Of a DNA stretch of 64,000 bases, positions 25,101-34,922 are shown one piece after another (position 1 is the stretch's first letter; every line of letters begins with the position of its first letter). Under the pieces are notes generated by a model. That model was not told where the DNA came from, ran no database searches, and saw only the letters and a list, made by a program, of their open reading frames with translations. This stretch comes from Streptomyces sp. AC1-42W. Its GTDB lineage: Bacteria > Actinomycetota > Actinomycetes > Streptomycetales > Streptomycetaceae. The stretch covers positions 682,001-746,000 of the forward strand of contig NZ_QKWY01000002.1 in the NCBI RefSeq assembly GCF_003248355.1. Direction: 5' to 3'. Made by a program: the position numbers and the translations under genes.

Positions 25101-28100
25101 CGAGCGGGTGTGGTGCTGCCGCAGCTCCGTGGTGTTGCCGCGAACATCGGTCAGGGTTGTAGTGGCTGTTCCGCCGACCGGAGGAATGACGGTGACGCGG
25201 TCGCCGCCGTAAGTCGTTTCCGTGGTGCGGAGGACCTGGCCGCCGTCACCGTTGCCGGCTATCTGCCGGGTCTGTACGGCGCGGTTCAGTCCGTCGTACG
25301 TCGTACGGGTCTGGGTCTCGACGGACAGTGCGTTTTCCGGCTTGAACAGCTCGGTGCTGGGCGCGTCCGTGACGTAGTAGGGGGCGAAGGTCTTGGTGAC
25401 GAGGCCGCGTTCGTCGTAGAAGGTGTCGGTGATGACGCTGCCGCCGTCGGGCCCGGGTTCCTGGGCCTGACGGCTTCGCAGGAATCCGTCGAACAGTTCG
25501 TACGACGTGATCTGCCCGCCGGTGTTGTTCAGCGACTTGGTCGCGACCGCGACCGGCTTGCCCTCGACGATCGTGTAGACGAACTGCTTGGTCGGTGTCT
25601 GGGTGTTGCGGCGATCGGCGGCCCAGACTTTGGTCGTCCGGCCGAGTGCGTCGTAGGCGTACTCGGTGACCTTGTCGTTCGTGTCGCTCTGCTTGGCGAC
25701 CAGCCCTCGCACAGGGGCATAGCTCGTGGTTGTGACCTGGGCCGTTGTCGCGTCGGATGCCTTGGCCGGTGGGGTGGTCACCTTCATCTGGGTGGCGAAG
25801 CCGGTAGCGGGTGTGTAGGCGGTTGTGGTTGTGCGGCCGTCCGTGCGGGCAGTGCGGACAGGGGTGCCGTCGTCCGTAACCGTCACATCGGCGGTCAGGT
25901 CGGTGGCGGTCAGCTGCCTGCCGTAGATGTCGAAGGTAGCCCCGGCTTCCAAGTACGTGGCCTTGGCGCCGTCATGGTTCTTGAGAGAGGCGACCGCGGT
26001 GACGTTCCCCTTCGTGGGGGCGGCTCCGTAGGCGCCATTGTCGTAGACCGAGCGGATGTCGCTCAGAACGTCCTTGGTCCGGTCGACCGGCGCGTCACAT
26101 GCTTTCGCGACCGTCTCCGTGCGCACCGACTTGCTGAGGATCGCGGTGGTTGCGTCACCCGCATAGGTGGTACGCGTGCATGTGTTGTCGGCAGAGGTGG
26201 AAGTGTCGCCGAAGTCGTCGGCTTCGATCACTCTGCCAGCGATGTTGTCATGCTTGGTGGCCGTTGAGTTGGTACGCCATTCCGTGCCTGCGCCCGCGTC
26301 CAGTGATGTCCAGGTCTTACTGCTGGAAGTACCGGTGAAGTTCGAGGTTACGGTGCCCCAGTCCCGGACCTTTTCTCCAGTCTGCTGGTACCAGGGACGG
26401 CTGACAGTTTTACTGAGAACCTTGCCGCCGGGTTTGTCGAAGGAAACTGTTTTGTAGCCGAAGCCGGGAACGGCCTCGTGGTCGGTGATGGGGTCGCCCT
26501 CACCCTCGCCCAGGGTCACGGAGACGGACTTGGTGCCTCCAGTGGTGTTGAGGCGGTCACCGTTCATACCCCGCAGGAAGTAGCTGTCCTGCTGGGTCTT
26601 CATCGAGGTGGCGCCGCCCTGGCCGCCGGTCCTGACCCTGACGTGCCCGTAACCGCGCCACTGGGACCAAGTCTTCTCCTTCTCCTTGGTCAGCCCGTCG
26701 TCATCGTCGTAGTGCCAGGCGGCGCCGCCCAGGTAGTCGTACAGGGTGACCTGGTCCGGCGACCCGCCGGTGCGATCCGTCGCGGTCACGGACGTGGTGA
26801 CGTACTTGTTGAACCACTGCAGGTCCGCGTCAGCGGTATTGTCCCCGCCGATGTACTGGGGGAAGCACCTTGTGGTGTTCGTTTCGGGAGTCGGCAGGTC
26901 GCTCCAGTCGCATGCGGGAGCGGAGTAGTTGGCGTCGATCTGCCCACCCGACTCGTCGGCAACGGTCGAGAGCCGGGCCTTGATGAACGGGGCGTAGCCG
27001 TCTCCGGTCTTGTCGAGGCGGTTCTGCAGCTGTGTGTAGTCGAAGGTGGTCTTGGGGAGGGTGATGGCAGGGGTCGCCGATTCACCGGTGTGCTGGATGC
27101 TGTCCAGCAGGAGCTGGTAGTCGGTGTCGGCGGTGCCCCAGTGGTGCTCAAGCTTCCAGGAGTCGGCCTTGTCGTAGGTGCCCGCGGTGTTGAGTACCTG
27201 GGTGGTGATGCCGGTCAGGCGTTTGCGGGTCCAGAAAGACGGGGACAGCCGGCCGTTGTCGCAGCTGGTGCCGGCCTCGCAATTCAGGTCCCAGGGTGTG
27301 TCGTACCAGTAGGCGGACTTGGAGTCGATCGTGTCGGACTCGCAGGTCACGCCGGTCTGGGGCAGGCAGCGTTCCTTGCTGTCGAAGACGACCTGGGCGA
27401 GCGGCTTGGCGTAGTAGTCGCTGGACCGCAGGCCGTAGTTGATCTTCTTGAGGTACCCGCCGCGAACGTATGACGTGTCGTCGTCGGCCTCGAGGTTACG
27501 GCCGTAGGAGTTGTTCTCCTTGCCGTAGTGGTAGGTGATGGCGTTGCCGTGCGTGTCGACGACGACGTCGAGGTTCCACCGCCAGCCCTGCTGGCACCAG
27601 GACTGGGCGAACGTCGCGCCGTGGCACTTCTCGCCGCTGTCGTTCCCGTAGACCGGGACCGTCCAGACCGAGTCTGCGGACTCCTTACCTTCAGCCCAGC
27701 CACTCGGCCGGTTGATACCGTAGTAATACTTCGTGCCGTCCGGAGTGGTAACACGCCAGTACTCGCCGTCGTTGTCCCCATTGGCGTTACTGGTACTGAA
27801 GAAGCGGGAGATCTTCGTCCCGTCGTCGTTCTTCAGCTTGAAGTTGTTGGTGCTCGTCTGTACGAGTTCGCCGCTTGCACCGTTGAACGAGAGGTAGGCG
27901 TTGTCATACGCCCAGCACAGGTCGCCGGGCTTGTTGCCGTCGGCGTGCTCCTCACCGTCGTCGGCACACGGCTTGTAGCTGCGCTCGATGGAGCCGGGCC
28001 ACAGGCTGAACCCGTCACCGGCCCAGGAACCCTGGTTGTTCGTGTTTCCGGTGCGCCCGTCGATGGCACCCGACGAGTACGAGAGACCGACGCTCGGCTT

Positions 28101-28976
28101 CAGCCCGCCCGGTACTTCCGGGGTCTGGAAGTCGTAGGACCAGGTGAAGTCACCGGTGTTGAGGCTCGTGACCCAGGTAGAGGAAGGCGAGAGGGAAGTG
28201 GCCTTGTAGTCGCCCTTGTCCCCTTCTGCTGCCGCCGTGGCAGCCAGGACCGTGGGGGTGCCCGCCTGGAGAGACACGGCGTTGGCGGTCAGCGTCTGCT
28301 GGTCCGTGTCGTTGACCGCCGCGACCGGCCGTGCCTCGCGGCACTTGTCCTGCTCCGGCGTGGTCAGCGCACAGGCGGGCAGTTCGACCAGTTGGATACG
28401 GGAGGCGTAGGAGCCGCCGAAGGACTGGGCGAAGGAGGAGTAGTCGACGGCGACGTCGACGGGCGCCGTGCCCTTGTCAGAGGAGCCGTTGGCCTTCGGG
28501 GTGAGGGCGAAGAGCAGTCCCTTCACACCCGCCCGCTTGGCGTGCGTGGCATCGAGTACGCGGGAGGTGACGCCGTTCAGCGCCAGAGCGTCGCTGGCTA
28601 CGCTGCTCTTCGCCTTGCTCCGGCCAGCCGCAGGCTTCGTGGCGCGTGCGATCCCGATCGGCTGCCCCTTCGGCGAGGCGAACCGTTTCGCACCCTTTGT
28701 TCCTGGGGCCGGAAGCGTTGTGGTGGCCTCGGTAGCCTTCGGTAGCGTGTCGTGCGGGGCAGTTTTCGGAACGCGGGACCCCGTGTGCTGTGCGCGCGGC
28801 TTGATCTTCGCGTTCTTCGAGCCGGCGACCGGTTTCTCTGAGGCGGGCAGTCCGGGCAGGCTGGACGCGGCAGCCGCGACAGGAGCAGCCACCCCTTGTA
28901 GCAGACTGCCTATGAGGACCGTGGACAGTACAAGTGACATTTTGCGGAGCGATCTTGCCCCGGGGGCGGCTTTCAT
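22143..28976 (-). CDS. Secreted RHS/YD-repeat polymorphic toxin with Hint domain and unknown C-terminal toxin
   Basis: A protein of 2277 aa from ATG 28976 (GAAGGG upstream); the frame is open further up, but this start gives a clean signal peptide (MKAAPGARSLRKMSLVLST...VAAPVAAAA). The N-terminal third is a SpvB/TcdB-like shell region. Long YD repeats follow (TYTYDQLGRKISSTDPDQGT; RTTYDGLNRAV) up to the RHS core (ARYFDLGGGN; GAREYDAGLGRFISVDPVLDLTDPQQMNGYTYSNNNP). Residues 2032-2173 are a Hint autoprocessing domain (CFPAGTGVRMGDG...ATSEHPFW...VLVHN). The last about 104 residues (SNCDPRFSVDSRG ... LTQEIIDAWR) are the toxin, of no family I can name. The immunity gene overlaps it. It lies 136 bp downstream of the LamG gene. 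Confidence 0.85.
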   Translation of the reverse strand: MKAAPGARSLRKMSLVLSTVLIGSLLQGVAAPVAAAASSLPGLPASEKPVAGSKNAKIKPRAQHTGSRVPKTAPHDTLPKATEATTTLPAPGTKGAKRFASPKGQPIGIARATKPAAGRSKAKSSVASDALALNGVTSRVLDATHAKRAGVKGLLFALTPKANGSSDKGTAPVDVAVDYSSFAQSFGGSYASRIQLVELPACALTTPEQDKCREARPVAAVNDTDQQTLTANAVSLQAGTPTVLAATAAAEGDKGDYKATSLSPSSTWVTSLNTGDFTWSYDFQTPEVPGGLKPSVGLSYSSGAIDGRTGNTNNQGSWAGDGFSLWPGSIERSYKPCADDGEEHADGNKPGDLCWAYDNAYLSFNGASGELVQTSTNNFKLKNDDGTKISRFFSTSNANGDNDGEYWRVTTPDGTKYYYGINRPSGWAEGKESADSVWTVPVYGNDSGEKCHGATFAQSWCQQGWRWNLDVVVDTHGNAITYHYGKENNSYGRNLEADDDTSYVRGGYLKKINYGLRSSDYYAKPLAQVVFDSKERCLPQTGVTCESDTIDSKSAYWYDTPWDLNCEAGTSCDNGRLSPSFWTRKRLTGITTQVLNTAGTYDKADSWKLEHHWGTADTDYQLLLDSIQHTGESATPAITLPKTTFDYTQLQNRLDKTGDGYAPFIKARLSTVADESGGQIDANYSAPACDWSDLPTPETNTTRCFPQYIGGDNTADADLQWFNKYVTTSVTATDRTGGSPDQVTLYDYLGGAAWHYDDDDGLTKEKEKTWSQWRGYGHVRVRTGGQGGATSMKTQQDSYFLRGMNGDRLNTTGGTKSVSVTLGEGEGDPITDHEAVPGFGYKTVSFDKPGGKVLSKTVSRPWYQQTGEKVRDWGTVTSNFTGTSSSKTWTSLDAGAGTEWRTNSTATKHDNIAGRVIEADDFGDTSTSADNTCTRTTYAGDATTAILSKSVRTETVAKACDAPVDRTKDVLSDIRSVYDNGAYGAAPTKGNVTAVASLKNHDGAKATYLEAGATFDIYGRQLTATDLTADVTVTDDGTPVRTARTDGRTTTTAYTPATGFATQMKVTTPPAKASDATTAQVTTTSYAPVRGLVAKQSDTNDKVTEYAYDALGRTTKVWAADRRNTQTPTKQFVYTIVEGKPVAVATKSLNNTGGQITSYELFDGFLRSRQAQEPGPDGGSVITDTFYDERGLVTKTFAPYYVTDAPSTELFKPENALSVETQTRTTYDGLNRAVQTRQIAGNGDGGQVLRTTETTYGGDRVTVIPPVGGTATTTLTDVRGNTTELRQHHTRSADAAYDSTTYHYTPRNELDRVTDPAGNHWTYTYDQLGRKISSTDPDQGTTTTTYDDRGQVTFTQGSRTDVPGLAYLYDGLGRQTEVREGSATGPLRTKQVYDTVTGAKGQLAESTRYVNGQAYTSKITAYDRLYRPVRTAVVIPAAEGALQGTYQTVTTFLPSGLTGGVSYSAAGSLPGGSANYTYDNATLRPATVYGEGMTSSVSYSLTGKPLQYQMSLTSGGKITQVTNTYEWGTQRLATSRVDRQDQPGVDRYATYHYDEADNVRSISDTSRTGTDNQCYTYDYLGRLTEAWAQPTTTCAAAPAASQVGGPAPYWHSFTYDKSGNRTTRTQHDITGDTAKDIKDTYTYPTPGTAQAHSLSSRTTTEPAGSTTDTYTYDPSGNMISRPGQSLTWDAEGHLASVAKNGETTSYLYDASGNRLIGRTPTETTLYLGHTEVTLPTGTTTPRATRYFDLGGGNMAIRSNDGTFAFTIADHHGTGELSIQASSLAISQRRSLPFGGERGTAPTAWPGTKGFVGGTDDTKATGLTHLGAREYDAGLGRFISVDPVLDLTDPQQMNGYTYSNNNPATFSDPTGLYLDDGTGHSERRTGKQRKGAGKAPGGTGTNGCYYTCDQGSVDPFEVGYPTATRNEARATRLLIYRAVEARSTPEQYEAWMTRYRVEMQKNWKKYGDDVEDVIATAVNICFYVGICSKAMVDYTWAVDMAFGAKAGLYEGSGPKVGPLKGTELNRTLAGCRCFPAGTGVRMGDGTAKPIEDVKLGDKVLATDPETGKTVASEVTATIVTESDKKFTELTIATGAGEERLVATSEHPFWSAAEKKWIEAGSLRPGAALRTPDGRTVEVVHSRHYEDSVRTYNLTVEGLHTYYVLAGQTPVLVHNSNCDPRFSVDSRGNATDLANPGGRVGVPKLEGGTLQEVGGRVWGSGDPSHLIGTRSPTELRGLASRGDAEKLQDFYQSAALAGKGGKTAPARVTLTQEIIDAWR

Positions 28977-29066
28977 ACGTGAGATGCCCTTCAAGTTGGG
29001 CGCCTGACCACCTATATGGGTCAAACATGGAAATTGATGAAAATTCCGCAGGTGGTTCCTGCGTGC

Positions 29067-29101
29067 CGGGTGGACGGACCATCGACAGGTCCGCCCACCC
29101 G
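29067..29101 (-). terminator. Hairpin between the LamG gene and the RHS toxin gene
   Basis: A 14-bp stem with one G:T-type mismatch (CGGGTGGACGGACC against GGTCCGCCCACCCG) and a 7-base loop lies 12 bp past the LamG stop. It may end or attenuate transcription into the toxin gene. Confidence 0.55.
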
Positions 29102-29112
29102 CCGCTTGTGGA

Positions 29113-32100
29113 TCAGCTTTGGTTGCCGCTGGGGACATCCGTGGGGAAGTCAGGACCTGCCCCGGTCAGTTGCTGCACCTGGCTCTCGTTCAGGGCGCCC
29201 TGGAAGGCCCAGACGTCGTCGATGACGCCGGGAAAGTACTGCCCGAAGGCGTCACCCACCTTGGCGCGGCCGACCTGCAGGGTGCCGCCTGCCTTGAACG
29301 CGAGGACGTTGTCGGCCCAGGCGATCAGGTCCTGGCAGGAGGCGTCATCCGCGTCACCGTTCCCGTCGGCGTCGGCGCAGGCGACCTCCTGCAGCGTGCC
29401 GTTGACATACAGGCTGGCTTCCTTGGCGAAGCCGTCATAGACCAGGGCCAGGTGGTTCCAGTCCGTTGCGCTGTAAAACGTGGTACTCGCGACGCTGTCG
29501 GTGGCCGCACCGACAGCGTCGCTGGAACGGATGTCCACGCTGTAGCTGCCCATCCCGTCGGTGTTCGCGACATCCGGGGTGAAGTGCAGGTCAAAGGCGC
29601 TGGTGTGAGTTCCGTCGGCGGAGACGACAGTCGTGTTCTGGGTGGGGAGAGCCGCGGCTTGCGCCCAGGCCGTGACGGTGAAGCTGGTGGAGGTGTCCAG
29701 TGGCTGGCTGTTGGCGGTGGCGTAGTCGGCCACGCCATCAAGCTGCAGGCCGTTGAGGTCGATCTGGCCCGAGCCCTGCTGGGCCTGGCCGCCCAGGGTC
29801 ATCGTGTTGGCGTTGTCGGAGGAGTCCGGGCTGGTGGCCGGGGTTCCGGTGGTGACGGTTTCGAAGTTCCAGCGGGCCTTGACCAGCGGGCGCTGGCGGA
29901 ACATCTGCGCGACCTCTTCGGCGGAGACGGGCCGGTCCATGATCCGGACGTCGTCGATGGTGCCGGGGAAGTAGGAGCCCATGGCTCCGCTGTAGTTGGA
30001 CGCACCGATGTACATCGACTGGTTCGCGTAGAAGGCCCCCGACAGCGTCGTCGAGCCGGCCTTGGCCCCGTTCACGTACAGGGTGAGGGTGTTGGCGACG
30101 ACGTCGTGCACACCTACCAGGTGCACCCACTCACCCGTCCGGGCGGTGGTTCCGTTCGGCTGCATCGCGCGGACGGGAGTGCCGTTCGTGCTGTCGCTGG
30201 AGTACTGGTTGAACACCCACCGGTCGTAGGCGGCCGAGTAGTACAGCTCGAAGCCGGGGGCGACCTGGCCGGCCTGGGCGGTGATCACTGCGGCGCTGGT
30301 CGGCTTCGTGTCGAGCTTGGCCCAGGCCGAGACGGTGAAGCTGCGCTCGGTGTTGACGTGCGGGCCGCTGGTCTGGCCGATCTTCGCGTAACCGTTGGTG
30401 CCGTTGAACTTGGCGGCCTTGCCCGCGATGCCTGCCACGCCGGTGGTGACGGTGCCGTTGTACTTGGCGGGCAGAACGCCGCCGTGTCCGCTCAGCACGG
30501 TTTCATCGGCCGCGTCGTCCATGTCGAAGATGGCGATGGCCGGACGGCCGGGGTCGCCCACGCTCTGCTTGACCTTGAGCTTGTCGACCTCGTCCTGCGC
30601 GAGCGGCTTGTCGAAGATCTGCAGATCATCGATGGTGCCGGGAAAGAGGGCGCTTGGAGTGCCGGTGAAGTTCTTGCCGCCCACCAGCAGGCCGCGCCGC
30701 GCGGTCCACGGCGTGTCGTAGGGCACCGTCTGGACCAGCACGCCGTCCACGAACAGCTGCAACTGTTGGGTCGAGGCACTGTTCGTGTAGGAGCCAACGA
30801 GGTGGGTCCAGGTACCGGCCTGCACCTGGCTGGTGTCACCCTGGGCGGCACGCGCCAGACCGGCCGAGGCGCTATCGGACCTGTACTGGTTGAACGACCA
30901 GCCGTACGTTGTGGAGTAGTACAGCTCCATACCGGGTGCGTTGTTGCCCGGAATCAGGGCGACGTCCGCGGTCGCGGTCGGAATCGTATCGAGCTTCACC
31001 CACGCCGAGACGGCGAAGCCTCTGCTGGTGTCGACGGGCGAGAGGTCGGTGGAGGCGTAGGCGTCGGTGCCGTTGAAATGCACCGCCGTACCATCCGCCC
31101 CTGCCACACCCGGAGTCGCGCCGCCGTGCAGGGCCAGCGCGCGCTCCGGTGTGGAGCCCTTGGCCTCGCTCGCGCCGGCGCCCTCGTCCAGCTGCCACGT
31201 CGCACGGGCCGGCTGGCCCGCCTTCACCCGGAACTGGTAGGTCCGGATCTCACTGCCGTTGCCGACCGAGTCGAATGCCTGGGCCGTCACGAAGTTCACG
31301 CCGGGCTTGGACGGCAGCACCTTCGCGATCTCAGCGGCCCCGCCCGACGTCGTGATCTTGTTCTTGGACGACGGGTCCGTGTTGATGCCGTACCAGTATG
31401 TGGTCACATCCGTGCTGGCCGAGTCGATCGTGAACGACCCGTACTGCCCCACCCCGTCGTACCACGGGTCCTGCGGGTCCTCCGGGTCGGAGGCCGGGTA
31501 CTCATTCGAAGACACGGTCGGCGCCTTGGGCACGGCCGTGTCGTAGATGAAGTAGCAGGCTTGCGCGTCACCAGCGTACGACCACGGTGAGTACTGCCCG
31601 CCGTCATAGACGCGGGCGTACCAGTTGACTGTCTTGTTGGTCGGGATCGACGAGGGCAGGCTGATCGTGAAGTCGGAACCCGACTTCTTGGCACTGGTCC
31701 TGGCCGGGCTCCACGTACCCCCGTCCCAGTGCGCCTGGAACTGCACCGAGACGCTGTCGCCGTCCGGGTCCGTCACATTGTTCGCTGTGATCTTGCCGAG
31801 GGTGCGTACCCGAGCAGGCTTCGAGGCGGGTTTGCAGGTGCCGCCGTACTCCATCGTCAGCTGCGAGGACTTCAGCCGTGACGGAGGCCGGTTGTACTTC
31901 ACCCGCAGGAACGCCTCGTCCGAGAACCGCTTCCACCCGTAGCCGTCACTCTCGCTGCCCGCCCGCAGACCGAACGTCATGGCGGAGTCGTGCGCGTTCG
32001 CCGCCGCCTGCACGGCCGACTTCACACTGAACTCGGCATCCTTGGCACTGCAACCCGAGAAGCCGTACGCGAACGAATCCGAGGCCAGCTTCTTGACCCA

Positions 32101-32594
32101 GAACCCGGACGCGTTCTGTGAGTTCCACGTCGTCGACGACGAGATACCCTTCGTCTCCCACAGCTCCACCGAGCGCGCCGAGCACGACGCTGACCAGGTG
32201 TTACGCACCACGAACTCTGCCGACAGGATCGACTTACCCGCAAACCTGGAAACGGGTATACGGTAGAAAAGCCTCTTGGTGTCATGGGGCTGGCAATACG
32301 CCCAATTGCAGTAGCCCATGCCGGCGTCCGATTCGCCGTTGAACTTCCACTGCGGCGACGACGCCCAGTACTTCGACGCCATCGTCCACGCCGACGCACG
32401 CGGCGAATACCACTGCGGATCGATGAACACTGGATAAGCGGTGTTCTCTCCCTTGAGCACATCAGTGTCCGGGGTCAGCACCAACTCATCGTCCGGGGTG
32501 ACCTCCACACCGACCGGCGCCAACTGCCCCGACTCGGCCGCGCCCGGCTCCTCGCGCCCGCCGCTGGCACCGTCGTCGTCACCGGTCGCACTCA
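29113..32594 (-). pseudogene. LamG-domain secreted protein, C-terminal part (severed by IS4-family element)
   Basis: This part reads in frame from the IS junction to the stop at 29113. Its domains in order are a beta-sandwich/DNRLRE-like region (YPVFIDPQWYSP; RLFYRIPVSRFAGKSILSAEFVVRNTW), an Fn3-like pair (ANNVTDPDGDSVSVQFQAHW), and three LamG jellyrolls each ending in a PGTIDDLQIF / PGTIDDVRIM / PGVIDDVWAF motif. Joined to 34136-34922 with one copy of the target duplication removed, it gives an unbroken 1422-aa secreted protein. LamG proteins directly upstream of RHS-Hint genes are common in Streptomyces, and the pair probably works together at the cell surface. Without its signal peptide this fragment should be inert. 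Confidence 0.85.
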
Positions 32595-32604
32595 GGGGCT
32601 GCGC

Positions 32605-34135
32605 CAACGTCGCTCTATTAGATGGCCGTCGCCATGTCTTTGAGTGTCGGTGACGTCGTTTCCTGCGGGGCGAGTTGCAGGGGTCTCGGCTTCGCCCGCG
32701 GCTTGCGTGGTCGTCGTTCTTCGGGGAAGAGCGAGAGGCTGATCGTGTGGGTGACCTTGGTGGTGGCGGGCTCGTCCGGTTTGAGGGTGCGGTATCCGGT
32801 GGTGCTGCGTTTGGTGGCGCGGGGTGCGGCACGTCCGGGGCGGGGACGGACGGCCTCGCGGGTCAGGTCGGCCTGGATGTCACGGATCCTGGCGGCCAGT
32901 TGCCGAGGGGGGAAAGTCCGCGCCGACGGAACGTCGGGCGGCGGCGAGGGTGTTCTTGAAGCTGATGTGCGAGACGGGGAGGTTCGCGTGGTGGGCGGCG
33001 TCCACGGCCAGGTCGTGTACGGCCTGGTAGACGCAGAGCATGGCCCACAGTTCCTGCTCGACCATGGCGGGACTGTTGGACCGGAGGGTCGCGGTGCGTC
33101 CTCCCCGCTGTTCGATCTTGATGTGCTTGAAGATCGTCTCGCTGGTCCAGCGGGCGGTGTACAGCTCTGCCAGCTCTGCGGCGGGTGCCGCCTCGGGGTC
33201 CAGGAGCGTGGTGATCAGGCAGAACAGCTCCGAGGTCTCCTCACTGTCGCCGTCCGCGCCGATCGTGGTGGTGACCACGGTGTACTCCACGGCGCGCACG
33301 GTGATCCGGGCGCCGCGCGGCCCGTTCAGGCGGGTGAGGAAGGTGCCGTCGGCCAGAACCTCATGCGGCCGCAGGGTGAAGGAATCCGAGACCCGCCACA
33401 GGAGTTCGGCCCCGGTGACCGCGGCTGCCCGCCACAGCTCATAGGCTGGAAAGCCCCGGTCGGCCATCAACAGGATGCCTTCCCGCAGGTGCACCAGGAG
33501 GCGGGCGGCCAAGGTGCGCTCGCCGACGGCGAAGGAGTCGAAGACCGCACCGATCAACGCCTTCGTGCCGCACTCCACCAGCGCGAGGAGCCTCACCTGC
33601 GGGTACGGTCCAGGCCGATTTCCGTTGGAGGCACGGGTGTAGGCGGCAGCGTTCGCCTCGCTGTCAGGAACGTCCAGCAGTGTGCCGTCCATGGAGGTCA
33701 GCCGCAGCCCGCGCCAGAAAGCCCCCGGCGTGGCCGCAGTGCCGGTGCAACCGGCGACCCGGTCGAAGAGCAGTCGCAGCGGCCCCGCACCCAGCCGGGC
33801 CCGCGCCGTTGTCAGAGACCCCGTGCGCGCCGGACGCCACACCTCCCGCGCCCGGCGCGGCCAGTGCTCCACCAACTCCCGCAGCACCAGGCCGTATCCG
33901 TCACCGCTGAACAGCCACATCGTCAGGACGAAATACACCATCAGCCGGGCCGGCAACGACCGGGTCCGCTCCTCGCGCGCCCCCGCCTCATCGACCACGA
34001 AGTCGACCAGCTCGGGCGTGAACGTACGCGACAGCACCCCCATCCGGACCCGCTCCGGGTACGTCTCACCAACTATGTGATCTCTCGGCACAAGACCGAG
34101 ACTCTACGCGATCATGAACTAAGCGAGCGACGTTG
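32605..34135 (-). mobile_element. IS4-family insertion sequence inside the LamG gene
   Basis: The element is 1531 bp with terminal inverted repeats starting CAACGTCGCTC at each end. It is flanked by a perfect 10-bp target duplication GGGGCTGCGC (32595-32604 and 34136-34145). The clean duplication and the intact frame of the interrupted gene indicate a recent insertion. Confidence 0.92.
32880..34091 (-). CDS. IS4-family transposase (C-terminal frameshift)
   Basis: A protein of 403 aa. The DDE triad is visible: TSMDGTLLDVPD, LMADRGFPAY, and the IS4 signature YTARWTSETIFKHIK (Y-2-R-3-E-6-K). The N-terminal IS4 domain is also present (FTPELVDFVVDEAGAREERTRSLPARL). The stop at 32880 is premature: in the next frame the protein continues as LAARIRDIQADLTREAVRP...TLKDMATAI and ends at 32618, 13 bp inside the IS end. 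The shift falls in a run of six G on the + strand (32907-32912). It is either a one-base mutation, a sequencing slip, or a slippery site. Confidence 0.85.
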   Translation of the reverse strand: MPRDHIVGETYPERVRMGVLSRTFTPELVDFVVDEAGAREERTRSLPARLMVYFVLTMWLFSGDGYGLVLRELVEHWPRRAREVWRPARTGSLTTARARLGAGPLRLLFDRVAGCTGTAATPGAFWRGLRLTSMDGTLLDVPDSEANAAAYTRASNGNRPGPYPQVRLLALVECGTKALIGAVFDSFAVGERTLAARLLVHLREGILLMADRGFPAYELWRAAAVTGAELLWRVSDSFTLRPHEVLADGTFLTRLNGPRGARITVRAVEYTVVTTTIGADGDSEETSELFCLITTLLDPEAAPAAELAELYTARWTSETIFKHIKIEQRGGRTATLRSNSPAMVEQELWAMLCVYQAVHDLAVDAAHHANLPVSHISFKNTLAAARRSVGADFPPSATGRQDP

Positions 34136-34922
34136 GGGGCTGCGCTGTCTGCGCATCGCCCTCACTGGAGTCCCACATCAGCGGCTGCGGCGCCTCGAAA
34201 ACGGTGCCACCCGCACCACTGTCAACCGCGCGCAAACCGCCCTGGCTTGTCTCCTCGACATCCAGGCCTTCGGTACCGAGCTTGAGCCGCAGCTCAGCCA
34301 GCTCCTCGCTCTGCGCCGCCTCGGCCGTCTTGACCACCAACAGCTGCGAGAAGCCGTCCTCCTGCGCCGTCATCCGCAGATCCACGCCCGGCAGCACCGA
34401 CGGATAGGTAGCCACCGCGCCGTCCAATACCGGTGCCGGCAGCGACGCCGGCCAGGTCAGGCTCGCCGCACGGCCTGCTCGCTCCATACGCACCAGCGGC
34501 TCCTCGGCCCCGCCACCGGAGAACGCCAACTTCACCGTGGTCGCGGCCGGGGCGATCGTGCCGTCACCCTGTCGCGCCAGCGTGGTGTCGACGTGCTCCC
34601 AGCCCTCGCCCGACCGAGTCCAGACCGGACGCAGGTACTCCCGCGTCTCCAGATTCCCGTCCGCCGTGGCGAAGACCTCCCGCGCCTCACCCCGTTGGGC
34701 AAGCACCTCCACCGGCTTGCCCGACTTCTTCGCCTGAGCCAGCGCCTCGGTCTCCGATGCCACTCCGGCCGGAGTGGCACCGCTGTCCGGAGCCGTGTCA
34801 CCAGACGCGGCAGCTGCCGGAGCAGACGCCGCCATCGACAGGCCCGGCAACACCCCAGCCCCCAGCGCAACCGTTAGAGCCACCCCCAACCAACGCTGCT
34901 TTCTGTGATGCCTTCTTCGCAT
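34136..34922 (-). pseudogene. LamG-domain secreted protein, N-terminal part
   Basis: It begins MRRRHHRKQRWLGVALTVAL with a clear Sec signal peptide (cleavage near AAAAS). It then has the region typical of these large Streptomyces surface proteins (AQRGEAREVFATADGNLETREY; WPASLPAPVLDGAVATYPSVLPGVDLRM). Translation now runs 17 bases into the IS and stops at 34119, giving 267 aa. The reading frame at 34136 (one base into a codon) matches that at 32594 (second base of a codon), so the parent gene was intact before the IS landed. The truncated product may still be exported. Confidence 0.85.

Noticed and set aside
24021..26267. 748-codon + strand frame inside the RHS gene
   Set aside because: Complementary shadow of YD repeats, rich in Gly/Val/Arg with no domain.
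29119..31590. 823-codon + strand frame opposite the LamG gene
   Set aside because: Shadow frame; the minus strand has signal peptide, LamG motifs and an exact IS reconstruction.
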